NCBI GenBank assembly: GCA_963691815.1 | Contig: OY829652.1 | Span: forward strand, 3,111,567-3,175,566 | DNA: 64,000 nucleotides | DNA from: Echiichthys vipera | Taxonomy: Eukaryota > Chordata > Actinopteri > Perciformes > Trachinidae | Reading direction: 5' to 3' | Part shown: piece after piece, positions 46,734 to 59,025 of the stretch | Position numbering within the stretch: position 1 is the first letter of the stretch | How the letters are laid out: each line of letters begins with the position of its first letter | Notes under the pieces: generated by a model | Told to the model about the DNA's origin: nothing | Database searches by the model: none | What the model saw: only the letters and a program-made list of their open reading frames with translations | Made by a program: the position numbers and the translations under genes

Positions 46734-46962
46734 TTCTCCGGTTTCCTCCCACAGTCCAAAGACGTACAGGTGTTCGGTTCATTGATGACTCTAAATCACC
46801 CGTAGGTGTGAATGGTTGTCTGTCTCTGTTCGTCTCTATGTGTCCTGTGATAGACTGGCGTCCTGTCCAGGGTCGACCCCGCCTCACGCCCGATGTCAGC
46901 TGGGATCGGCTCCAGCCCCCCACGACCCCGACAGGGACAAGAGGCTGAAGTTGGATGGATGG
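46734..46962 (+). mobile_element. SINE 3' two-thirds (plus)
   Basis: From TCTCCGGTTTCCTCCCACAG to GGCTGAAGTTGGATGGATGG; the tail differs from the usual GAATGA form. Confidence 0.78.
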
Positions 46963-47459
46963 ACATCCACGCCGAAGCGGTCTGCAGAGAGTGTTCTTGA
47001 GGCTCCTCTGGATTAATAGAAACGTATCTCTCAGCTGCTGCTCTGAATGAACCATACAGCCACAGCGATGACTTCCTGTCAGCTCCCGCTCTGATCCAGA
47101 GGAGCAGATTTCTGCTGATTTCCTCTTCCGTGAGTAAAAGTGGGCTAATGGTGGCGAGGAGGGAAGAAGTAGGCCAGAGTAAAAAGTTAATACATAAAAA
47201 AAGGATAACGTAAGAGCAGCGGAGCCTCGGAGAGCTCAGCCCCACATCCTGCTCAGTATTTTTAGTTCATCTGACACATTAAGTCGCTGAAATCAGCAGG
47301 AAAACATCCGGAGGGTTCTGTGTCTGACGGGGAGACGACTGAGTCCGTAACACCTGTCAGTCTGAGGATGTGGATTGGATCACCTGAGCGTGTTTATGTG
47401 AACATCCACAAAATAAGAATCACCTCACCTGCTAAGTTTGTTCAAACCACGTCTTGACA
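46963..47459. other. No gene seen
   Basis: Non-coding spacer. Confidence 0.3.
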
Positions 47460-47794
47460 TCATCTCATCTTCAGCCTCTTATCCGGGGTCGGGTCTCGGG
47501 GGCAGCAGCTTTAGCAGGGGACCCCAAACTTCCCTTTCCCGGGCCACATTAACCAGCTCTAACTGGGGGATCCTGAGGCGTTCCCAGGCCAGTGTGGAGA
47601 TCTAATCTCTCCACCTGGTCCTGGGTCTTCCCCGAGGCCTCCTCCCAGCTGGACGTGCCTGGAACACCTCCCTAGGGAGGCGCCCAGGGTTCATCCTTAC
47701 CAGATGATCCTGAACCACCTCAACTGGCTCCTTTCAACGCAACGGAGCAGCGGCTCTACTCCGAGTTCCTCACGGATGCTGAACTTCTCCCCCT
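47460..47794 (-). mobile_element. Rex3-like LINE 3' end (minus)
   Basis: From the reversed tail TCATCTCATCTTCAGCC to TCACGGATGCTGAACTTC. Confidence 0.87.
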
Positions 47795-48841
47795 TGTTAG
47801 TTTATTAAATAATAAATGGAACCGAACTGTCTTCCAAGACAAAACCTTAAATCCGTCATCAGAATAAAAAACGTTTGAGATGAAACGCAGATGAACTTGT
47901 GTTTTCTGTTTAATGAGAAATATGCTTCAGAGAAGACAGATGGTGCGTTCAGCAGCTCCGGCTGACGGAGTCTGAGATGAGATAAGGCAAATGAACCTAC
48001 AGACACATTGCATTCTGGGATATGGTGTACATAATCACCTACAACAACTGAAGGAAACTCAATGCCACGTTCTCATAAAGCAGATTTACGAGTTGTAACT
48101 GATGACTTTTGTTATTTATTCATGCTAATCCGTCCTCCGGTGTGACACTTGATTGGTCTTTTCAGCTTGTACTTGAACATTTACAGCTCTCAGACGTTGT
48201 TGATTAGTAAGAAATACTAATATTTATAACTACAAACCAACCTGTCAAAGAGATTAATGTGTAATATTCATTAACAAGTAATAAAACCATTAGTTACAAC
48301 TCTTAAATCCTTTATAAAGGGTGAATTATCTGCTGAGAAATAGTCAGAGTGTCAGAAACAGAAAGCAGCGATGTGTTAAATAAAGGCGTTCTACAAAGAT
48401 ACAACATATAACAACATATAAAATTGTTAAATATATAACTTTTAGGCTTTTGAAAATACATGTAATGCCCCCCCAACACACGTGGCTTCTAGTATGAAAT
48501 GGTAAAACCAACCACGCTGACGGCAGGTTGTCCAGTGTGGCTCTGGAGGATGTAACATCTGATTGAATGCATAATGTGTCCGGCCGGAGAAGAGGCAGGA
48601 AATCTTTCTGCGGTTCTTTAGATGAAGCGGGGAAAACTTTGCACACTTGATACCAAACATCCTGGAGAATATATTAACGTTAGGGGCAGGACGTGTCGTA
48701 CGCCCACCGCAGTCCTGCACAGGTGGGTTTTCAAGACACGCTCCCGGTCGGACGCACCACGTGCAACGCCGCACCGACCCAAAACAACGAATCCTATAAT
48801 AACCACGTGCTGGTGATATCATTTGGTTAGGCAGCATGTTT
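47795..48841. other. No gene seen
   Basis: Non-coding, AT-rich. Confidence 0.3.
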
Positions 48842-49085
48842 GAAGTAGGGACTCTTCTCATGCTGCTGCAGATGTTTGATGTTATTTTCAGCAGCATTAG
48901 TGGTTAAAAAAGACCTTTGAATGCCTTCACCGTGCTGCCCCAAGCTAATCACTGTTAGCGACGTCCGGCTGTTAGCGACTCTCCCAGATTTCCCCGTTAT
49001 AGTACATACACGAAACAAACTGTCTTGATGACTTATTTGATGTATGTAAGTGCCGACAAAGACCATGGGATGAGATGGAATTACA
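48842..49085 (-). mobile_element. Unclassified element, third copy (minus)
   Basis: Matches 37612-37935 in reverse, including the AGTCGCTAACAGCCGGACGT region and CATCCCATGGTC. This copy keeps the middle lost at 38180. Confidence 0.7.
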
Positions 49086-49245
49086 CTTCAGAGTGGTTAC
49101 TTTGGGACATTCATAGTTGTAGTCCTTAAGATTTTCATCTGGTCAATTGTTAAGTTCCTATGTATGAAAGCATGAGGTAACAGGTGATTGATCCGCCGGC
49201 CCCCTGCTTACGTACTGGTACTGAGTGTCTGTGGCAACTTTTCCC

Positions 49246-49338
49246 AGACGTGCCTGGACCACCTCCCTAGGGAGGCGCCCAGGGTTCATCCTTACCAGAT
49301 GATCCTGAACCACCTCAACTGGCTCCTTTCAACGCAAA
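49246..49338 (-). mobile_element. Rex3-like LINE fragment (minus)
   Basis: AGACGTGCCTGGACCACC to GGCTCCTTTCAACGCAAAG; no tail. Confidence 0.78.
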
Positions 49339-49395
49339 GTTGTTTGTCTCCTGTTTTTTTCCTTCTTTATTCTGCATTTTGGGCCGGTGAGACTT

Positions 49396-49433
49396 TTACT
49401 CCGGAGCGACTTATAATCCGAAAAATACGGTAT
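49396..49433 (+). mobile_element. DNA-transposon terminus remnant
   Basis: GGAGCGACTTATAATCCGAA and AAATACGGTA match a terminus I recall as widespread in vertebrate DNA transposons (TACCGTATTTTTCGG reversed). Confidence 0.5.
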
Positions 49434-50826
49434 ATCCAACGTGCGTAAACCGAACCAATGCAGGACTCTCTGCTGCTCACTAGGAGGCGCTGTCTTCAAT
49501 TACTTGCCAGTCGTTGAGTCAACTAAATGTTTCAGTTTCTTTTATGCAAACAATTGTAAAGTAACAGTGGAGTGGAAGGGGAGTTCAAATGAGTGGGGCA
49601 TGAAAATTGAATATTTAAGAAGTAGCTCAAACACGTCGACGCTAATCTTTTAAACATTTCTTCAGGTTTTTGATCAAAAGTGCGCAAAGTTTTCTGTTCT
49701 CATCGTGAAAATGTCGGATGTGATTCGTCATCTTCTCTATGAAATATCTGAATATCTGCCCGGACAGAAACATCAACAGCTCTCCTCACATAGATACATA
49801 TTTTTTTTATCATTAACTCATATACTTTACTTCTTCTCCTTTAAGTCACTTACTGTATAATATCACAACGTGTTCGTGTCTTTACATAGACTCGCCGGTG
49901 TGTCTGAAAACGTCTCATCGTCGGCTCTGTTCATCTTTGGTCAGTAAAAACGAAACAGAGGTTTTGTTCCTTTTGCCAAACCGAAATAAATCCGTGCAGC
50001 GGCCGGTCACAATAATCCAGTTTTCAAATCTCTCTCTTGAAGAAGAAGAAGAAGAAGAAGATGAAGAAGACAAAGAAGAAGACGAAGAAGAAGACGAAGA
50101 AGAAGGTCCGGCCGCAGGTTCCACAGGAGACAGGAAATGACTAAAAGCCCCGCCCCTCCGTTCCTATGGCAGCTAGGTCCGTCAGCGGCGGCGTAGGTGG
50201 CCGATGCTACGCTTGGTGGTAAACGATGGGGGCCCAGTCTCTCTCTTTGGGAGCGTCTGTCCTCGCCGCTGCTGTCAGGAGACCTGCAGGACACAAACGA
50301 TATAATCCGTCACAACCAATAAGCAAACCTTGAATAATGAAGCCAGTGAAGAGCTGCATCGTCCAAATCTTACATCCCTGTCGAGTAAGGATGTCACGAG
50401 AACCGAGACTTGCGATACCTTTGATTCTAAAATTAAAAAAAACACAGACGATGCCCCGTGTATTTGAGGCACCAGTGCTGTGACTCTTCCTGACCTCATG
50501 GGGGCGGTATAGAGCGCTCCAGTCACACCTGCATTCAGAGTAGGAGGTCACAAAGAAGTGGAATTCACACGGCATAACGAAACGAACCCCATGTGGAATA
50601 AGGAGACTGCAGCGATCGCTTCGCCCCGACTCGTTGGTAAAAAAGGCACCGAGAGTCGTGTATGGAAGTACTTTGCTTGTGAGGCAGATGACCGCGGCGT
50701 TATCAATCCGCTGAAGCCACGATGCAAAGAAAAGGACGCAATACTTAAATTTGAATGTTTACCGTAACAACGAGCAACGTTCAAAACGCAACAGCGCATT
50801 TCATCAAACAAAACTATAAAGACGGA
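49434..50826. other. Non-coding with (GAA)n at 50039-50106
   Basis: A GAA/GAC microsatellite encodes a run of Glu/Asp in one frame, but no exon boundaries support a gene. The rest is unique-looking. Confidence 0.4.
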
Positions 50827-50828
50827 TC

Positions 50829-51485
50829 AAGTCAAAGTCAAATTTATTTATATAGCCCATTTCATACGACATGTCGTGATTGGATCAGGACAGTCTCCCT
50901 CTCCTTTCTTAGTAGTTGTTTTTGTCTCCCTCTGTCGACGTTTTTCTGTATCTCTGGTTTTGAGTTTGTTTCCCTGGCAGGTGTGTCTCGTTAGCATTGA
51001 TCACCTGCCACTCTGTATATTAAGCCGGTCCTGAGCCTCATTCGGTGCCAGATCAGAACCTCTATACCCAGATGTCTCCCTCCCTCTCTGGACCCAAATG
51101 CAGACACAGAACTCAGGAGATGGTATCAACACATTTAAAAAAACGTATTTACGAAAAGATGGACTAAAAAACACGAAGAGAACTGATACAAACTGACACG
51201 AGGAATGAACACAAAAGGACAGGTACGCAGGGAGACATAAGGGTGTATAGAGGTTCTGATCCGGCACCGATAGAGGCTCAGGACCGGCTTAATATACAGC
51301 GTGGCAGGTGTTCAATGCTAGCAAGGATCACCTGCCAGGGAAACGAGCTAAAACCAAGGAAACAGAAAAGGGGAGCACATACAGAGGGAGACAAAAACAA
51401 CGACTAAAGATGGAGAGGAAGACTGTCCTGATCCCATCACGACACGACAAGCGTGAACTCGATGTGCTTCAAGAAATTAAAACAA
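50829..51485 (+). mobile_element. Older fish repeat split by the palindromic LTR-like element
   Basis: AAATTTATTTATATAGCCCA and TTTCATAC lie left of the insertion; AGCGTGAACTCGATGTGCTTC lies right of it. Joined across the target site they read as one common fish repeat end. Confidence 0.5.
50872..51444. mobile_element. Palindromic LTR-like element, 5-bp TSD CGACA
   Basis: Starts TGTCGTGATTGGATCAGGAC and ends GTCCTGATCCCATCACGACA; the two ~200-bp arms (50872-51077 and 51240-51444) are reverse complements, both carrying TGTATATTAAGCCGGTCC. The centre, read on the minus strand, has CTGTGTCTGCATTTGGGTCC, a usual fish LTR 3' phrase. CGACA flanks both sides (50867-50871 and 51445-51449). Confidence 0.82.
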
Positions 51486-51940
51486 AGATACATTGTATAA
51501 CATAAAATAGCATATAGGATAAAAATAATTAAACATTAAAACAAAACATTCAGGACTTTATACAATTATACAAGAATGCGTTATTATCATCATTTCAAAA
51601 GGAGATAGTAATAATAATGATAATAAAAGTTCTTAAAGCAAACAAACAGGAGAGAAATAAAACATTCTTTAATCATAATTAAAAGCTTGCAAAAAAAGAT
51701 ACGTTTTTAGTTTACTTTTAAAAGAAGACGCTGTTTATCGGACAGGTAACGTTATGTTTAACACTGTGATGAAAAACTAAACAAGGAGGCGTTCACGAGG
51801 ACATCTGCGGATTCAAGGTGATTTCTGATTCATATGAACAACATCCAAACGTTTTAACGGGTTACGCTTTCTTTTCTATCTGTCATACTGAAATACACGT
51901 TACACATTGCTCCTACATTTCTCTTATTGCCAACAAATCC
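51486..51940. other. No gene seen
   Basis: AT-rich non-coding. Confidence 0.3.
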
Positions 51941-52416
51941 TGTAATCTGGGTCAGTTCGTCAGTCTCGCAGTAGTTTCTGACTTCCCGTGTGTTGAAGTC
52001 AGAAACAAAAAACAAAACTGTCATTGGCAAAGCCCTCAATTCTATCTCCACGCACGGCAGCTGGATCTTCCCGAGATCACAAAGGCATCATCAAAAAACA
52101 CTGTGCAACCAAAGCTCTCTGGCGTTCTGTGTTGGATGCTTTCAGAAGAGTGCCTGGAGCTTTCAGTTGGGAACGAAAGTAGCAGCAGCTCCAACAGGGG
52201 ACCCCAAACTTCCCTTTCCGGGGCCACATTAACCAGCTCTAACCGGGGGATCCTAGGGTCCTGGGTCTTCCCCGAGGCCTCCTCCCAGCTGGACGTGCCT
52301 GGAACACCTCCCCTGCGAGGCGCCCAGGGTTCATCCTTACCAGATGATCCTGAACCTGGGTTCAGGTTGTAATCTGGGTCAGTTCGTCAGTCTCGCAATA
52401 GTTTCTGACGTCCCGT
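51941..52416. repeat. 49-bp direct repeat pair (51941-51989 and 52368-52416)
   Basis: TGTAATCTGGGTCAGTTCGT and the next 29 bases match with only two differences. They flank ~380 bp that includes a LINE fragment. Confidence 0.88.
52181..52356 (-). mobile_element. Rex3-like LINE fragment with internal deletion (minus)
   Basis: AGCAGCAGCTCC...GGGGGATCC then jumps to GGGTCCTGGGTCTTCCCC, losing ~45 bases present in other copies; ends at ATGATCCTGAACC. Confidence 0.8.
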
Positions 52417-53494
52417 CTTTGGCTCTCAGGTCCAGAAAGTCATTAAATAAGTCAGAAAGTAATTTCCCAAAACAGCTGCTCACTGAAGTTTTTAACAAAC
52501 AAATAGGAGGCGGGGAAAAAGCTTTTCAATGGGGGATTAATCCACATTTGGTGCTCCAGTGAGTACTGGTGGCAGCAGGACGGTGTGTGTGTGTGTCAAG
52601 ATGAACTACAGTCTGTGTGTGTGAGTGTGTTTGTGTGTTCATGGTGATGAAGGAACATGTCGCCCAGTGCAACAGCGTGACTCACTGATGTGTTTTTAAC
52701 AACAATGGAGGAAGAAGAGGCCGTGACACACACATAATCCTTGTTAGTGAGATTAATTGCGATGAATTCGTGATGGGACAAAAGGAAAACGGAGAATATC
52801 GTCAGACTGAGAGGCTCGTTAACGGAGCTGTAACTGGGGAAACAGGCTGCTTTACTTTGGTTCAAACACTATTATTTATACAGTAACATGTAGAGTGTGT
52901 GTCACATAGCGTGCAGAGCCACGTCCTCCTGAAGGCTCTGAGATTAAAAAGATGAAGCTCTGGGGACGACACGAGACACTTCACTTCTGTCCCCTCTGTG
53001 GAGGCCGAGCTCCAGGTGAAGACTCGGGAGATTAAGAGAATAAGAAGAAGAAGAAGAAGCCTGAATTATTCATGCTCATCCCGTCTGACTGCAGCTGGAA
53101 TCCTAAAAGAGCCGGAGGAGTCAGACAAGGACGAGCGGGATTACGCTGAGAACCATACATCACTCTGAAAACAGCATCTACATTCAGACCGGCCTTTAAA
53201 CGCTCCGCTCACAGCTGATTAAACATGGAGGTGAAGGCGTGTTTGGATCCCTCCAGCAGACAGAACACAGATGAAGCGTCTTTGCAGGAGGAGGAGGAAA
53301 CAGTGCTGCTGTGATACACTGAGCTCAGGTCGTCCTCAGAGAAAAGGAGCCAGTTCTGCCTAAATACAACACACACACGTCCGCACACACATCACACTGC
53401 TGGTTTGAACACGACTCGGCCAGACTTTTCTCTGTTCTCTGCTGAGATCGACCGCAACGTTCTGCAGCGTGGAATTAATAAATTAGACGGTAGC
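52417..53494. other. No gene seen
   Basis: Non-coding; short GT and GAA runs near 52583-52640 and 53042-53058. Confidence 0.3.
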
Positions 53495-53845
53495 AAACTT
53501 TCGTTGCTGTTGCCTCACAGCGAGAAGGTTCCAGGTTCGAATCCCGGCTGGGGCCCTTCTGTGTGGAGTCTGCATGTTTTCCCTGTGTCTGCGTGGGTTT
53601 TCTCCGGGTTCTCCGGTTTCCTCCCACAGTCCAAAGACGTGCAGGTGTTCGGTTCATTGATGACTCTAAATCACCCGTAGGTGTGAATGGTTGTCTGTCT
53701 CTGTTCGTCTCTATGTGTCCTGTGATAGACTGGCGTCCTGTCCAGGGTGGACCCCGCCTCACGCCAGCATTCAGCTGGGATCGGCTCCAGCCCCCCCGCA
53801 ACCCCGACAGGGACAAGAGGCTGAAGATGAATGAATGAATTAATG
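53495..53845 (+). mobile_element. SINE, near full length (plus)
   Basis: Head with CTGTTGCCTCACAGCG and B box GGTTCGAATCCC, body GTGATAGACTGGCGTCCTG, tail GATGAATGAATGAATTAATG. Confidence 0.85.
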
Positions 53846-54350
53846 ATTACTGAATGGGGCTACTGGGCACACCCACAAAACTGCTAAATGACCACAAGAA
53901 TGCACAAAACAACAAAAAATAACCACAAAGAGACATAAAATTACTATTGTGATGCAAAACGACTGCGGGGGGATGTTGAATGACTGATGATAGACACAAA
54001 CAACAACATAGACACAAAAGAAATACAACAAATACCCACAAAGTGCTTCAAAATAGATTTTAAATGACCAGAGAGAACCATAGAAATGACATAAACAGAC
54101 AAAGACATTTAAAATGTCTTAAAACAGATGCAAAATGACAGAAAATAGATGTAAAACCACCACAAAAAGATGCAAAATGAGAGAAAATACATGTAAAACC
54201 ACCACAAAAAGATGCAAAATGAGAGAAAATAGATGTAAAACCACCACAAAAAGATGCAAAATAAATAAAAACAGATGTAAAACAACCACAAAAAGATGCA
54301 AAATGACTAAAAATAGATGCAAAACGACTAAAGCCGATTGAAAGAAAGCA
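53846..54350 (+). repeat. 21-bp-monomer minisatellite, array 7
   Basis: Heterogeneous monomers (53870-54115) lead into 42-bp dimers with TGTAAAACC for TGCAAAACC (54125-54340). The left end GGGGCTACTGGGCACACCC resembles the left end of arrays 1, 3 and 4. It follows the SINE tail directly. Confidence 0.85.
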
Positions 54351-54764
54351 CAAAAACACACAAAATAACTGAAATGTATACTATTTTGTTTCGTTGCCTA
54401 AGTCGAACCTTGTACGCTAACTTTTCGCGTTGTTTAAATTCACAACAGGTCTCTCCGAGCGTTTAAAAAAATGACGCAAAGCTCACTGCGACCATTTTTA
54501 CGTTTATTTTTTAGGCTTTCTACGCCTTTATTTTGAAAGTACAGCTGAAGGTTGATAGGAAATGGAGTTGCTGCCACTGCGGCGAGGACATTAATGGCGT
54601 AAAAGCGTCTGAAATTAAAGCATCAAAACCAGCCGCTCTGTAAAAGAGTGAAACCGTCTGCAGGAGAAAAGATATTACAAAGACATTCATTCAGAGACGG
54701 CGGGAATGAGCTACGTCTTGTTGTTCGCTGCACATCAGTTTAGATCACAGTACTGCTCTGTGCT
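54351..54764. other. No gene seen
   Basis: Non-coding spacer. Confidence 0.3.
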
Positions 54765-54837
<73 letters not shown>

Positions 54838-54863
54838 GTGTGTGTGTGTGTGTGTGCGTGTGT
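54765..54863 (+). repeat. (GT)n microsatellite
   Basis: About 49 GT units with two CG interruptions. Confidence 0.96.
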
Positions 54864-55156
54864 TATCTGCTGTTTTCCATGATAAACACTGCAGTTGGGA
54901 GTAAACTGGAAAGCAGGCAGCCTTGTTTCCAACGTAATTGCTTTATGATAAATTGCAGCCGGTGCAGAGAAACAACGAGGTGCGTTAGTTTTATTTCTTT
55001 TTTTAATATTCTCTAAAACAAAAGATGTTTTATTTTGAAATCCTCCTGAGAAATAACAGTCGGGCTCTGACACACGCAGGTGAGCGTTCAGGTGAAGAGA
55101 CGAAAGCTAAAATGGTGATAATTCAATCAACAATGTCTGGCTCTGGAGGAAGTTAA

Positions 55157-55752
55157 GGGAGCACTCACACTGTGGCTCCGTACCGTGCCCAAACAGGTTT
55201 CACGGCTAAAGTCTGGTTCCTTTGACCAGTGTGAGTGCAACCGTACCGCGTCTATCTGCAGCACGCTTGCCGTCCACGGCCTGTTTGGGAGAGGTGGGCT
55301 TTAGTAAAGCACGTTTGCACATGTACGAGCACGAGCGTGCGCACGTGTACGAGCACGAGGCCTACGGCGGCTCTGAGGTCATTTCCTGTGCGCCTGTTGG
55401 GACATAGAAAAAAGAAGGAGGGACCATGCGCGGACATTTAAAACAATGGCGGCGAAAGGTTCACGTTGGTGTGATGCGGAGGTGGAGTGTTTACTGCAGA
55501 TTTGGTCGATGAAAAGATTCAAAAACAGTCGACAAGATGCACAAAAACTCTGAGGTCTACGGAAAGATCTGGAAACAAAGCCACGCATCGCCATGACGTC
55601 ATCAATGCGTGTGACGTGTTACGGCGTGATGACGTATAGGCAGCAAGAAGCATTCTCCGAGGCCCAGGTAGTGTGAGTACAAACGGGCCTGGAGGGGGGG
55701 ACAAGGACCCTAAAGCACGGGGCACGGTGCGGAGGCACAGTGGGAGTGCACC
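55157..55752 (+). mobile_element. Harbinger-like MITE, full length (plus)
   Basis: GGGAGCACTCACACTG at the left and CACAGTGGGAGTGCACC at the right. The trihelix-like frame starts at ATG 55446 and stops after QDAQKL-like residues as in the 41282 copy. The target duplication is no longer clear. Confidence 0.83.
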
Positions 55753-55799
55753 AAGTCAATTATAAAAGACAGAGAAATAAGTTCAATTAGATCTCGTCA

Positions 55800-56135
55800 T
55801 TGGACATTCTTCTGTTTGATTCTTTGGTTATAGCCACGGTGGCTCTGCAGACGAGACAAACAGCTCTTTACCTTCAGACACAGATCATCTGCCTCCCACC
55901 GCTGCTGAAAGATCCTGTCCTCCATCTTTCTTTGGGTCGTTTTTGGGGAGGGGTGGATTCAGTGTGTCTGCAGAGACTGGTAGCATGGATGCTCATGTTT
56001 GTTAACAGAAAAGTAGACGTGGATGTGATTTATACTCTCGGGCCAGCTCTCAGAGAACCTTGATATGATCTTGTGGGCCAAATATAATTACACCGCGAGC
56101 CACATTTGGCCCACGGGCCTGAGTTTGACACCCCT
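55800..56135 (+). mobile_element. hAT-like element, right end intact
   Basis: Ends GGGCCTGAGTTTGACACCCCTG, the reverse of a CAGGGGTGTCAAACTC hAT end. The left end is absent. Related to 22779-23083. Confidence 0.7.
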
Positions 56136-56764
56136 GATTTAGACCGTCAATGTTTTAATCTGGAACAGACCGGAATCACAAAAGAGGCTTCTCACGAGTC
56201 CTGATGATAAAAGTGCTGTTTTTTAAAAGGATCGTGGGAGTATACAGCTCCGCATAACAGCTGTATCCTTTAAAGCAGCCTCTTCATCGACCGTGTGATG
56301 GAGGATCAACCTCTCATCGTATACATATCGCTAATTAAATCCTCTACACTTTCTGTACGTCCTTGTAAGCCTGTAAAACCTCCTCGGGGCTAATTGAACG
56401 CCATTTGTTCCTCTGATCCTGCTTTTCTAAGCTTTAATGAACGCTCGCTCCTCTGCTCGTGTAAACACAGTGGAGTTCCGCGTCGGTCCGCCCACTCAAC
56501 GCCGCGTCTGTGTAATTTAATTTGCCTCACAGCGAGGCAATCAGTTCTGCTGTCCTTCATTAGCGGAGGAGCTTGTTTGTGTGAGGCTTCCTCTTTTCTT
56601 TTTTGAATAAAGAGATTTTCACGAGCTGGAGGAGGGAGAAGCAACAACGACGCCGCCATCTTTCAACCAAAGGAAGAGGAGAGATGGGAGTCAGAGATGT
56701 TGGAGCTCAGAGGACCAAACATCTTCTCCCAGCATCTTCTGGATCACGCTCACTTCAATCTGTA
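56136..56764. other. No gene seen
   Basis: Non-coding spacer. Confidence 0.3.
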
Positions 56765-57086
56765 GCTCACTTCAGCACTGTCGCCTCACAACAAGAGGGT
56801 TCCTGGTTCGCATCCCTACTGGGGCCCTTCTGTGTGGAGTTTGCATGTTCTCCCCGTGTCTGCGTGGGTTTTCTCCGGGTTCTCCGGTTTCCTCCCACAG
56901 TCCAAAGACGTGCAGGTGTTCGGTTCATTGATGACTCTAAATCACCCGTAGGTGTGAATGGTTGTCTGTCTCTGTTCGTCTCTATGTGTCCTGTGATAGA
57001 CTGGCGTCCTGTCCAGGGTGGACCCCGCCTCACGCCCGATGTCAGCTGGGATCGGCTCCAGCCCCCCCCCCCCCCCCACGACCCCG
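56765..57086 (+). mobile_element. SINE (plus) fused to a LINE fragment
   Basis: Head CACTGTCGCCTCACAACAAG to CAGCCCC followed by a C homopolymer; it joins the LINE fragment at 57087 without a tail. Confidence 0.82.
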
Positions 57087-57412
57087 CAGATGATCCTGAA
57101 CCACCTCAACTTGCTCCTTTCAACGCAAAGGAGCAGCGGCTCTACTCCGAGTTCCTCACGGATGCTGAACTTCTCCCCCTCTCTCTAAGGGAGACTCCAG
57201 ACCCCCTCCTGAGGAAACACATTTCACACGCTTGGACCCGCGACCTGGTTCTTTGGGTCCTGACCCAGCTTTCATGACCACAGGTGAGGGTAGGAACCAG
57301 GACTGAGCGGTAGATCCAGAGCTTTGCCTTCCTCAGCTCTCTTTTTTCACCAACGGTGCGGTAGAGCGACTGCAGCTCCGCCCCCGCTGCTTCGATTCTC
57401 CGGCCAAATTCA
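57087..57412 (-). mobile_element. Rex3-like LINE internal fragment (minus)
   Basis: From AGATGATCCTGAACCACC to CTCCGGCCAAATTC; no 3' tail. Confidence 0.82.
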
Positions 57413-57895
57413 GAGACGGGGAGACGGGAGAGCAGGTATCAGAAGAGGTGATGTTTGACTGGGCCCTTGTGATTCTCATGGATGTAAAGACGTGTTAATT
57501 ATTCTGATGCTTCCCCTCCACTGTGTCAATAACAAATAGATCTTTAATAGATTTGTTTGTGAGCCGATGTTCCCGCGGTCAAAGATGAACTTTTTCCAGC
57601 TCAGTTTACGGGTGACTTTTGATCAGAGTTCACAAAACGCTGCCGCAGAGTCACAAAAACAACAGAAACTCACAAAAGACAGTAATGAAATATCATAATC
57701 AGTAATCAGCCTCATCATGATGGAAGCACTTCAGCTAAACAGACAATAAGAGAGCTGACGGATGATGAGGTTATGTCTGCGGGATGAGGATTTCGGCTCC
57801 GTGAAGAGGCTTTTGAAATAACTGCAGCTGATCAGCCGCTGCGGAGAACGACCGACGGAGAAGAGAGTGCTCCTGGGTGGCAATTATTCAATCAA

Positions 57896-57956
<61 letters not shown>

Positions 57957-58299
57957 ACAGGCTGATTTTAATAAGGGCCAGCAGCGCCCTTGATAGACGT
58001 CATTATGTTATTAGAAGCTGTGTTAAATGTGAGTGAACATCTTCCAACACTTAGTTTTCTTCTAACTTTGCAGCGTTTTCAAGTGAGTTAAAGCGTGCGA
58101 ACTACAGAAACAGACAGTGTGCGTCCTTTACGCCCACTGCTGTATTAAAAAGTCACAGCACAAAGGGAATTAATTATCCGCGTCTGTGGGAGCGACGCAG
58201 ACGAGTGGATGATAAAAATAAAGTCCAACAGCGTGCGCCTGCACACCTGCCTTCTTCACAATGACCTCGCGCGTATTTGCCTGAAAATCTGTAGCTCAC
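57413..58299. other. Non-coding; (CA)n at 57899-57959
   Basis: A CA microsatellite in otherwise unique-looking sequence. Confidence 0.4.
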
Positions 58300-58650
58300 T
58301 TCAGTGCTGTCGCCTCACAACGAGAGGGATCCTGGTTCGAATCCCGGCTGGGACCCTTCTGTGTGGAGTTTGCATGTTGTCCCCGTGTCTGCGTGGGTTT
58401 TCTCCGGGTTCTCCGGTTTCCTCCCACAGTCCAAAGACGTGCAGGTGTTCGGTTCATTGATGACTCTAAATCACCCGTAGGTGTGAATGGTTGTCTGTCT
58501 CTGTGCGTCTCTATGTGTCCTGTGATAGACTGGCGTCCTGTCCAGGGTGGACCCCGCCTCACGTCCGATGTCAGCTGGGATCGGCTCCAGCCCCCCCCCC
58601 CCCCCGCGACACCGACAGGGACAAGCGGTTGAAGATGAATGAATGAATGA
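58300..58650 (+). mobile_element. SINE, full length with tail (plus)
   Basis: B box GGTTCGAATCCC near 58333; tail GATGAATGAATGAATGA. Confidence 0.86.
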
Positions 58651-58768
58651 AAGCATCAGTGTGTTTCGGATTGTAGCTCCAATGCCGATCTTTGTGTCTT
58701 TCCTCTCTTGTTTTCCTCTTAAAACTCAGAGGAGCACTTGCGATGTGTCAAAATGCGCATGATGAAGT

Positions 58769-58799
58769 AGAAGAAGAAGAAGAAGAAGAAGAAGAAGAA
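58769..58799 (+). repeat. (AAG)n microsatellite / SINE tail
   Basis: GAA units adjoining the SINE below, which uses this type of tail. Confidence 0.9.
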
Positions 58800-58968
58800 T
58801 AATTACTTGCACACATGCACAAACAGGACCTATATACATGCAATTAATGGAGAGATGTCAGAGCGAGGGGGCTGCCAAATGGATCAGCGCGCGGAGCATT
58901 TGTGAGTTCGGTGCTTTGCTCAACAGCACCACATGACCTGGCACCTCTCCAGCCACCAGTCCACGCTA
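58800..58968 (-). mobile_element. TTC-tail SINE, 5'-truncated (minus)
   Basis: CACAAACAGGACCTATATAC to AGCCACCAGTCCACGCT, as in 20511-20865. Confidence 0.75.
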
Positions 58969-59025
58969 CACGCTATTTCTGTCAAGCCATCTCGCGTATA
59001 ATTACAAAGCATTTCATGATTGTTG

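Noticed and set aside
49898..50140. 80-codon frame with a Glu/Asp run
   Set aside because: The acidic run is a GAA microsatellite; no splice sites or conserved flanks.
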